Assembly (NCBI RefSeq): GCF_004135645.1
Contig: NZ_SDPW01000001.1
Location: forward strand, 1,984,001-2,048,000
Direction: 5' to 3'
Length of the DNA stretch: 64,000 bases
Origin: Senegalimassilia faecalis
Lineage (GTDB): Bacteria; Actinomycetota; Coriobacteriia; Coriobacteriales; Eggerthellaceae
Part shown: positions 57,048-64,000 of the stretch, in pieces
Numbering within the stretch: position 1 is the first letter of the stretch
How the letters are laid out: every line of letters begins with the position of its first letter
Translations under genes and position numbers: made by a program
The notes under the pieces: generated by a model
Database searches by the model: none
The model's input: the letters and a program-made list of their open reading frames with translations, nothing else
What the model was told of the DNA's origin: nothing

Positions 57048-58583
57048 TTAAAAACGGAAGTAAATGAACGGATTAAACGAGCCAGAAACAACTGACCCGA
57101 TAGAAATGAGCAGCATGAGCAACAAAGCAAGATCAGCCAGCAAAGCAACAAATTCCACTGTAAGCAATCGAGACTTTGCCACGATCTTCGAGGCATCGTA
57201 ATTCAACTCGCAAAGCCCGTCGGTTTCATAGTGCTTCTCGTTCGGCAAATCGACTTCAAGGAAATTCGTAAGCGTCCTTCCCTCAGCCCATGCAACAAGC
57301 TTTGCTCGAATCCACGGCACAATCGGAGTAGAGGCAATCGCGCAAACCAAAAACACGGGCACGTATTCCCATGCAGTAAGCTCCCAAGGCGTTGAAGATC
57401 CAGAAATGCCGAACGCGCCGAACATAGCGAGTAGGTAATTCCCCAAATCCCCCATATCCTCAACCCAGAACAGCAACCATCCGAACATGAAAATCACGAT
57501 GCCGTAAAGATGCTGCAACGCATTCGGAAGCTTCCGAACATGTTTCAGAATAACCTGCTTTTCAAGCACAAGCATGACGCCATAGAACAAGCCCCACAAA
57601 ATGAAATTCCACGCAGCGCCATGCCATAAGCCCGTAAGAGCCCAGACAACACCGATATTAAAAACCCAACGCTTCGTAGTAACGCGACTTCCACCAAGCG
57701 GAATGTACACGTAATCGCGGAAGAACGTCGAAAGCGAGATGTGCCAACGACGCCAAAATTCCGTTGCATTTTTTGATAAGTAGGGGTAGTTGAAGTTACG
57801 TAGATACTGGAATCCGAACATCTTTCCAAGGCCGATAGCCATGTCGGAGTACCCAGCAAAATCAAAGAAAATTTGGAACGTGTACGCTATTAGGCCAGCC
57901 CACGCGCCTACAAAACCGATTTCCGTTCCCCCCAACTGAAGCATCTTCGTTGCTAAAATCGCGACCACATTAGCCAGCAGGACTTTTTTCGCAAAGCCAA
58001 CGCAGAAGAGTCTCATGCCCGAACAAAATCCTTTAAGCGTCTCCTTGCGGTGAAGCACCTGCTCCTGAATGGTTGAGTACCTAACGATAGGGCCGGCAAC
58101 CAACTGCGGAAACATTGCAATGTACATGCCTAGGTACACGAGGTTGCGCTGGGCGGGAACCTCTCGACGGTACACGTCCACAATGTACGAGACCGCCTGA
58201 AGCGTATAGAACGAGATGCCAATGGGAAGCGGGAGGTTCAGGTCGGGAATAGCCTCAAAACCTACCAGTGCATTTATGTTTTCAGCAATAAAGCCTTCGT
58301 ACTTGAAATAGCAAAGCAGCGCAAGATTAACCACCAGGTCAACAACCAAGAGCAGCTTTCTCTGCCCATCCTTGTTCGCCCGATCGATGAGGACGCCAAA
58401 CAGCCAGTTAGCAATAATCGAAACGACCATGAGCACAATATATGTAGGTTCGCCCCACGCATAAAAGACAAGAGATGCAAGCAGGAGTAAGCAGTTCTTC
58501 GCCGCACGACTAGGAATGACAAAGTAAGCCACCAGCACAAGCGGCAAAAACACCAAGAGAAAAACCGAGCTAGAAAATACCAT
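57048..58583 (-). CDS. MBOAT O-acyltransferase (AlgI/DltB type)
   Basis: The 511-residue polytopic protein has the MBOAT signature FWRRWHISLSTFFRDYVYIPLGG and the catalytic His region ALTGLWHGAAWNFILWG. LPIGISFYTLQAVSYIVDVYRRE is also typical of AlgI. It moves acyl (likely acetyl) groups from a cytoplasmic donor to the outer face. With the SGNH partner it forms a two-gene O-acylation module next to polymer synthases. The 216-bp gap upstream (58584-58799) shows nothing. Confidence 0.92.
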   Translation of the reverse strand: MVFSSSVFLLVFLPLVLVAYFVIPSRAAKNCLLLLASLVFYAWGEPTYIVLMVVSIIANWLFGVLIDRANKDGQRKLLLVVDLVVNLALLCYFKYEGFIAENINALVGFEAIPDLNLPLPIGISFYTLQAVSYIVDVYRREVPAQRNLVYLGMYIAMFPQLVAGPIVRYSTIQEQVLHRKETLKGFCSGMRLFCVGFAKKVLLANVVAILATKMLQLGGTEIGFVGAWAGLIAYTFQIFFDFAGYSDMAIGLGKMFGFQYLRNFNYPYLSKNATEFWRRWHISLSTFFRDYVYIPLGGSRVTTKRWVFNIGVVWALTGLWHGAAWNFILWGLFYGVMLVLEKQVILKHVRKLPNALQHLYGIVIFMFGWLLFWVEDMGDLGNYLLAMFGAFGISGSSTPWELTAWEYVPVFLVCAIASTPIVPWIRAKLVAWAEGRTLTNFLEVDLPNEKHYETDGLCELNYDASKIVAKSRLLTVEFVALLADLALLLMLLISIGSVVSGSFNPFIYFRF

Positions 58584-58799
58584 TTACTACCTAACCAAAG
58601 ACAATCCAAACTAGAACCCGCCGTTACGGTGCAAAACTTTTCGGGTATCTCGACACCAAGCGCTACAGAACTTATACCAATTCGGCACATAAGCCACCCA
58701 GGAAAGCGGCACAAATGATTGGCATATTCGGCTGGAACCATAGTTTCACTAGTAAAAAGCCGAATAATGAAGCCCGATGTCCTCACGCATCAACCAAAA

Positions 58800-61406
58800 T
58801 CAATATCTTCCTTCATCAAGCTCTTTAATGCGCTTATATACTCGCTCGCAACATTTGCCATCGTGGAAAGCAAAGAATTCACTCATTCTTTTTGCATATT
58901 TCTCCTCGGGAACGAAACCACGCTCCGCACATGCTTTCAATTCTTCGACAAGAGCCTTCTCTGTTTTAACGACAGGACCAAACCCGTCTTTTTTGAAGTC
59001 AAAATAACCCTTTGAGTAAACTTGCATCCCAGAAAAAAAGCTTTCAGAATCAAATTGATAGTACAAGCATTCTTTATTTAGATAGGCAGTTTCGAAAGCA
59101 GTCGACGAATAATCGGTAATCATAAGAACTGCATTCGCAAACTCCTGCTGAATAGACGCTCCTGTCTGATTACCTTCCACCTTAATATAGCTCGGAATGC
59201 TAAACACTCCACTCTCCACGTAAGGAAATGTATTGGCATGGGGATAAAAGACAACATCAAGACCCGTGTTTTGGGCAACAGAGCGCAGGCTATCGCTGTT
59301 CAAGAACGATTCCCATCTCTGCTTATATTCAGAATCCTTAAAAGCATCATTCAAGCCACGTACATTGCCCTTGCCAATTTTGTCGCCACTGAGTTTATTT
59401 CTCCAAGTCGGCATAATGAGAATGCTTTTTTTTAAGGACTTTTTTCTAAGCAAGGCATCATGCCTTGGCAAACCGGTCAATTCAACCTGCCTGGGCGTCA
59501 ATAAATAGGAAGAACCGTCGCCCCGAATTGATTCAGCCTCCCTTGTCGCCGAAGTAAACATCACGTCAATAGGTTTCCCGTTAAGCCACCCAGAAAGGTT
59601 GTTATGGATAACGCCATGCTGGAGAAAAATAAACCTTTTCGACTTATAGAAGTTGTCGCCAAAATATGAGTGAACAAAACCATCAGCGTGACTGCTAACA
59701 ATTGTGGAACACTTTTTGAGAAACTCCTCGTGCTCTTTCGAACCAAAAGCAAGCAACTCGAAACCTTCATCGGAAAGCCTTTGCCAATCTTTAGCTTCTT
59801 TGCGGAGTACGAAATAGCTTTTCTGCTCGGGATGATTTATCTTCATCCACCGATAGAGATGCTCAGCATTGTCATCAGCTTGAGTATCCCTATCCATAAA
59901 CAGCCATATATCGTCAGAATCTTGCTTATACTTATCCCATCCCGCTCTATAGATAGCATTAATGTCTTTCATCTGAACATGGTGACATGGCTGCTTACCT
60001 TTTATCGAAAGCCTGAGATCGGCAGTATTGTCGTGCACGTTATAGGAAAGCGTATCCTTTTCTGCAGGTAACGAGAACCATGACATATACAGCGAATAGA
60101 ACTCCCTGCCAAAAAGAGTCCGGCTTACACGTTTAATTTCGACCGGATCGAGCTTAACCCCGTTTTTGAACAAGTCAAAATCCATGTTCAACGAACGAAT
60201 CTGCATAACTTTAGATTTATAATCAATGCGCTCAATATATGCCACTTGATTGTCTGGCCGAACCCTCTTAAAAGCATTCAGGCAGGCATACTTCGTTTCG
60301 AAATTAAGCCATCCCCCCGATATTCCCTCGATTACATTAGCGTCAATGTAACCAAATATCTTATGTAAATTATCCCAAAAAATATCCCCGAGACCTACGT
60401 CTTCGAAATGTTGCGATCGCTCTTCGTGGCCAATCAGCTGCTTGAAATACCATTGGAGATCATACAGTACGGTCTCTTGAATATAGTAAGGCGTGTGTCC
60501 GCATTTTTCATTAGCGCGCCTAAGGAGATCAAGATACCCTTTCTCCAAAACAGTGGTGAACTTTTCAGACGAACCCCAAGAAGAGTCCAGGGTCGATGTC
60601 CCGTTATCCCTTTTTCGATAGTAATAAATTGGTTTGCGCAAATAAGCAATTCTACCCTCATCGAGAGAAAGCAGATACCTATTGAGAAAATGAGCGTCTT
60701 CGAAATTGGGCTTTATCTCTTCATTGAACAGTGCATCCATACCCCCAATCCTGCTCATCCTAAAGAAGGATTTGCTAGCAGAAAGGGTTATCGGCAGATA
60801 ATCATCGTTAACATTAAACAGAGAGATGTCGTTCTTAAATTCCCCACGCAAAGGATGCTTGTCAAAGTATTCACCTTTGGTCTCGTTGTAAAAAATAATA
60901 CGACAGGTTGCAAATTGAACATCAGAATACGTCGACACCGTTCTATCTACTTCTTCGAAGTAAGATTCCGAGACAAAGTCGTCAGGATCGATAAATGTAA
61001 CCCAATCGCTTGTTACATGATCCAGCCCGAGATTTCGAGCACTGGCCTGGCCGCCGTTTTCTTTGTAATAGTAATCAATCAGTTCAGGGAACCGCTGCTT
61101 CCAATTAGCTATGACTTTTGCAGAACCGTCGGTGGAGCCATCATCAACCATGACGAGTTTAAGCCGCTCATCATTAATCGTCTGCGTAGTTAAGCTCTCG
61201 AAAAAATCGTCAAGATATTTCTCTGCGTTATAAACAGCGGAAACTACGCTATAGGTGTAGCGTCCTTCGTAACTGTTCGGCTTATAGGTAACGCCAAATC
61301 CTCCCTCTAATCGCTGTTTTTGAATACGCAGCACAGTTTCCTGAGGAAGAACCTTCTTGGCTTTCTTGAATGCGGTCTTCTTCATTTTTTTCGCAAAAGC
61401 GTTCAT
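58800..61406 (-). CDS. Bifunctional GT2 plus CDP-glycerol glycerophosphotransferase
   Basis: The 868-residue product has an N-terminal family-2 glycosyltransferase (about 50-300; SVVSAVYNAEKYLDDFF, MVDDGSTDGS, IDPDDFVSE) and a C-terminal TagF/TagB-like domain (about 500-860; FLQHGVIHNN, LTGLPRHDALL, ILIMPTWRN, ITDYSSTAFETAYL). TagF-type domains polymerise glycerol phosphate from CDP-glycerol. The combination would add a sugar and a glycerol-phosphate unit. RBS GAGGTG is good. It is low-GC and faces away from the next gene only by 60 bp. The exact polymer is unknown. Confidence 0.88.
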   Translation of the reverse strand: MNAFAKKMKKTAFKKAKKVLPQETVLRIQKQRLEGGFGVTYKPNSYEGRYTYSVVSAVYNAEKYLDDFFESLTTQTINDERLKLVMVDDGSTDGSAKVIANWKQRFPELIDYYYKENGGQASARNLGLDHVTSDWVTFIDPDDFVSESYFEEVDRTVSTYSDVQFATCRIIFYNETKGEYFDKHPLRGEFKNDISLFNVNDDYLPITLSASKSFFRMSRIGGMDALFNEEIKPNFEDAHFLNRYLLSLDEGRIAYLRKPIYYYRKRDNGTSTLDSSWGSSEKFTTVLEKGYLDLLRRANEKCGHTPYYIQETVLYDLQWYFKQLIGHEERSQHFEDVGLGDIFWDNLHKIFGYIDANVIEGISGGWLNFETKYACLNAFKRVRPDNQVAYIERIDYKSKVMQIRSLNMDFDLFKNGVKLDPVEIKRVSRTLFGREFYSLYMSWFSLPAEKDTLSYNVHDNTADLRLSIKGKQPCHHVQMKDINAIYRAGWDKYKQDSDDIWLFMDRDTQADDNAEHLYRWMKINHPEQKSYFVLRKEAKDWQRLSDEGFELLAFGSKEHEEFLKKCSTIVSSHADGFVHSYFGDNFYKSKRFIFLQHGVIHNNLSGWLNGKPIDVMFTSATREAESIRGDGSSYLLTPRQVELTGLPRHDALLRKKSLKKSILIMPTWRNKLSGDKIGKGNVRGLNDAFKDSEYKQRWESFLNSDSLRSVAQNTGLDVVFYPHANTFPYVESGVFSIPSYIKVEGNQTGASIQQEFANAVLMITDYSSTAFETAYLNKECLYYQFDSESFFSGMQVYSKGYFDFKKDGFGPVVKTEKALVEELKACAERGFVPEEKYAKRMSEFFAFHDGKCCERVYKRIKELDEGRY

Positions 61407-61465
61407 ATATCACACCTCGTACTCGGCAAAACACATTCAGAGATCGCTGACATGTCATTCAGCAA

Positions 61466-63580
61466 TTAATTCAATCGACCATCAACGCTGGCAAAGGCAT
61501 CCTTCAGCCTCTGCATAGTCAATTGCTCATCCTTATCAAGCACTATCCCAGTTTGCTCTATTATGCTTTGGGTTCGGGGGACGTCCCTGCTAAATAGCCT
61601 CTTCCACACGACCGCGAAGTCGTGGTCGGACCTCCCGAACTCTTCTTGCAAGTCCAAAACTCGCTGGTAAATCCTTATGCTCGAATGCGGGTTGTCCCAG
61701 GACGTTACTGAAGCCTGTTCATCTGCCGAATCGAACGAGACGTGGTAGTACGCGTAGTCTGCCGCCACTGAGATGCACTTCGCCCTTAAGTAAGCCTCGA
61801 GTACAAACGGGATATCCTCTGGCATATCGTTCGGGAATCTCATGTCGGCAACCAAATCGCGCCTAAACAGTTTAAGCGGCGCGAACGTCCAGCAGATTTT
61901 TGAGGTTGCGATGTCGGCTTTTGGTTGGTTGCGGTCGAACATGGACTTTGGTACTTCGCGGCCGTTTTCGCCCCACATCTTTACCAGCAGTACATCGCTT
62001 CCCCACTCCACGGCGTGGTCGAGCATGCGCTCGATCGCCTCGGAGCCCAACCAGTCGTCTGCGTCAAGGAAGAACACGTACTTCCCCTGCGCCTTCTCCA
62101 AGGCAACATTGCGAGGCTTCGCGGGCGACCCCGACGCAGCCTCCAAGCGTTCAACCTTGAACAGCGCAGGATAGCGTTCCTGATACGTGCACAGCGTTTC
62201 CCACGTTGCATCGGTGGAGCCGTCATCGGTTACCAGCACTTCCATGCGCTCGCGTGGATACGTCTGCGCTAGCAGCGAGTCGAGCGCCCTGGTCAGACGA
62301 GGCATAGCGTTATACGCCGGAATCACGATGCTCACATCGATACCGCTTGCGTCATGCGCCCGCAAAACATCAGCAGCTTTCACGTTCGTCGCTTCGTTAA
62401 GCGGCGGCGCAAACACCTCGTTGTAGATACGCACGGTAGCTTGCCCATCGCACGCGCTCATGAACTTCTTGCGGAACGCCGCCACCTGCTGCGCGTCGAA
62501 GCGCTCGTCAACGTGTTTCACCCAGTCGATAAGCGACTTGTTGTCGCGGAATACCGGCCCCGGCGTCAACTCCTCGTACGGGTAATAGAAGCCGCGCCAG
62601 TCGCAATAATCGTCCAGGTCATACGCGAAAAATGCCATGGGCTTGCCGAAAAGCGAGTATTCGAACACCAGCGACGAATAGTCCGAAACGCACACATCGG
62701 CAACGCACAGCAGCTGATCGATCGGCAAGCTGCGCGTAACATCGAACGCAAAGTCTTCGCAGCCTGCGGGAATGGGCGGCAACTGCTTCACGAACGGATG
62801 ATGCTTGATAAGCAGAACGAATTCGCCGCCAACCGCAGCCTTCAGGCCGGCGATATCCAGCCGGTCGGGCCCTTCGGCAGAGGCAACACGACCGCGAAAC
62901 GTCGGCGCGTACAGCAGCACGCGCTTGCCTCGCATCTGCGGAACAACGCTTTCCACGCTTTCGCGCGCGTTCGTCAAAAACTGCTGGTCGAAGAATACAT
63001 CCGTGCGGCTTACGCCAAGCGGCTTGATGATTTCGGGGCGATCTTGCAGCACCATGGCCTCTTCATACGCCCAAGCCACATCGGGGCTGCTAACGGTAAC
63101 TAGCGAGAGGTTCTTGTAGAACGGATGGCGCAGAAGCTCTTTTCGGGTGCCGCCGAATTTCAGGTCGGCCGTGCTCATACCCCACTTCTTGAACGCGCCG
63201 CATGCGTGCCACAGCTGCACGACGCGCGTTTCAGGGCGCAGCCTAACGCAGCTGACCAGATCGGAGGCATCCGCCAAAAAGACCACTTCAGCGCGGGAAA
63301 TCTCGTGCAGCGCCCAGATGCTGTTCTTCAGATACTGAACGTACGACACATGATTTTGGTTGAGCGTCATATAGCGCGGATGCTTACCGGCATCCAGCTC
63401 GAGCCGCTGGTACAGCAGCTCGAAGCTGTCGGGCATGTCCGTTTCCTTCGTCTCGAAAAACAGCACCCGACCAGCTGCAACCGGCTTGCGCGCAAAATAC
63501 TTATAAGCAATCGGGAACGCAAAACTCAACGTCGCGTTCTTTATGAAGCGCTTTGCAAAGCGCTTGAGAAAACGCTTCAT
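61466..63580 (-). CDS. Bifunctional CDP-glycerol glycerophosphotransferase plus GT2, swapped order
   Basis: The 704-residue protein has the same two activities as its neighbour but in the opposite order. Residues about 100-390 form the TagF/TagB-like domain (VVQLWHACGAFKKWG, PLGVSRTDVFF, VLLYAPTFRG, IKHHPFV, VSDYSSLVFEYSLFGKP). Residues 415-700 form the GT2 domain (VSIVIPAYNAMPRLTRALDS, VTDDGSTDAT, FLDADDWL). The N-terminus is basic (KRFLKRFAKRF), a likely membrane-binding helix. RBS AAGGAG lies close to the ATG. Its GC is nearer to the host than the previous gene. Confidence 0.9.
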   Translation of the reverse strand: MKRFLKRFAKRFIKNATLSFAFPIAYKYFARKPVAAGRVLFFETKETDMPDSFELLYQRLELDAGKHPRYMTLNQNHVSYVQYLKNSIWALHEISRAEVVFLADASDLVSCVRLRPETRVVQLWHACGAFKKWGMSTADLKFGGTRKELLRHPFYKNLSLVTVSSPDVAWAYEEAMVLQDRPEIIKPLGVSRTDVFFDQQFLTNARESVESVVPQMRGKRVLLYAPTFRGRVASAEGPDRLDIAGLKAAVGGEFVLLIKHHPFVKQLPPIPAGCEDFAFDVTRSLPIDQLLCVADVCVSDYSSLVFEYSLFGKPMAFFAYDLDDYCDWRGFYYPYEELTPGPVFRDNKSLIDWVKHVDERFDAQQVAAFRKKFMSACDGQATVRIYNEVFAPPLNEATNVKAADVLRAHDASGIDVSIVIPAYNAMPRLTRALDSLLAQTYPRERMEVLVTDDGSTDATWETLCTYQERYPALFKVERLEAASGSPAKPRNVALEKAQGKYVFFLDADDWLGSEAIERMLDHAVEWGSDVLLVKMWGENGREVPKSMFDRNQPKADIATSKICWTFAPLKLFRRDLVADMRFPNDMPEDIPFVLEAYLRAKCISVAADYAYYHVSFDSADEQASVTSWDNPHSSIRIYQRVLDLQEEFGRSDHDFAVVWKRLFSRDVPRTQSIIEQTGIVLDKDEQLTMQRLKDAFASVDGRLN

Positions 63581-63625
63581 GCTCCTTCTTCCACATCAAT
63601 CCCACAGCAACGAATCGGGGCCGCT

Positions 63626-64000
63626 TTACTGCGCACGCTCCGTGCTTCCCTTCGCGCACTGAATGGCGAATGTCGCCAACTCGCCGGCCGGATCCTCGGC
63701 GCAATTTACAAACGAGTCTCCCACGAATCGCTGCAACTGCTGGTGCGGGTAAGCCGACGGCTCGACCGCCCACGATGCAAGCATGGCGGCAAGCTGCTCC
63801 GGCGTATCGGCCACAAGGCCGGGACACAATTCTAGCGGATCGGCGTTCAGACCAGGCGAAAGCCGATAATATTGTATGTCAGGAACATAGAAACCGACCA
63901 GCTTGCCCAACAAATATGCTTCATAAACTATCGATGAGTAATCGGTGATCACAATATCGGCATCGATAAGGCTGACCGGCACGTCCCCACCAGCATCTTT
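63626..64000 (-). CDS. CDP-glycerol glycerophosphotransferase family protein, C-terminal part
   Basis: The frame is open to the window edge, so the N-terminus is outside. The visible 125 residues contain ADIVITDYSSIVYEAYLLGKLVGFYVPD, the late conserved motif of TagF/TagB enzymes that holds the Asp-Tyr-Ser-Ser phosphate-binding loop (same as VSDYSSLVFEYSLFGKP in the next gene). The product ends in a short helical tail. It is the third such enzyme in a row, 45 bp before the swapped-order bifunctional gene. Confidence 0.85.
   Translation of the reverse strand, partial: KDAGGDVPVSLIDADIVITDYSSIVYEAYLLGKLVGFYVPDIQYYRLSPGLNADPLELCPGLVADTPEQLAAMLASWAVEPSAYPHQQLQRFVGDSFVNCAEDPAGELATFAIQCAKGSTERAQ

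Overview
The window is high-GC bacterial DNA with short intergenic gaps, long same-strand gene runs and many ATGA overlaps. The gene set (ScpAB, Der, PlsY, an eukaryote-like Ser/Thr kinase with an FHA partner, several LCP proteins, teichoic-acid-type polymerases and choline-binding-style surface proteins) fits a Gram-positive actinobacterium. Protein style suggests class Coriobacteriia, probably Eggerthellaceae. That placement is inferred from gene content and no database was searched.

Layout. 1-5 kb: the end of an Mrp-type ATPase, then a damaged tryptophan operon. A fused remnant of trpE and trpG is followed by apparently intact trpD, trpC and trpF, then a flavodoxin; trpB and trpA are absent from this position. 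5-7.4 kb: a CBS-domain protein and a drug-type MFS exporter. 8-23.4 kb: a long minus-strand housekeeping block (gpsA, plsY, der, a DUF512 radical-SAM protein, an orphan LytTR regulator, ispH, plsC, cmk, aroA, tyrA, an rluB-type gene, scpB, scpA, an M50 protease, serC). 23.6-28 kb: nadA-nadB-nadC-niaR, with a strong palindrome in front that is the likely NiaR operator. 28-34.8 kb: minus-strand abc-F, trmL and a module of membrane protein, Ser/Thr kinase and FHA protein. 34.8-37.2 kb: repeat-rich DNA beside tRNA-Asn, a MerR regulator and a Phd/RelE-type toxin-antitoxin pair.

37-64 kb is a cell-envelope region. It holds two large polytopic membrane proteins, an orphan HPt protein and three secreted proteins with choline-binding-type repeats (a C39-like cysteine protease, a GH25 lysozyme and an L,D-transpeptidase). 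A fused LicC-LicA enzyme with an N-terminal winged helix and a LicB-like choline importer follow, then two LCP ligases. After an AT-richer stretch with a frameshifted Abi/HEPN gene and structured RNA candidates comes a polymer cluster: an AlgJ/DltD-like SGNH protein, an MBOAT acyltransferase and three CDP-glycerol glycerophosphotransferase-type proteins, two of them fused to family-2 glycosyltransferases in opposite domain orders. Read together, the cell appears to build a glycerol-phosphate-containing polymer, O-acylate it, attach it to peptidoglycan with LCP enzymes, decorate it with phosphocholine, and dock its own wall-remodelling enzymes on that phosphocholine. This combined reading is the most interesting hypothesis here. 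No LicD-type phosphocholine transferase is visible in the window.
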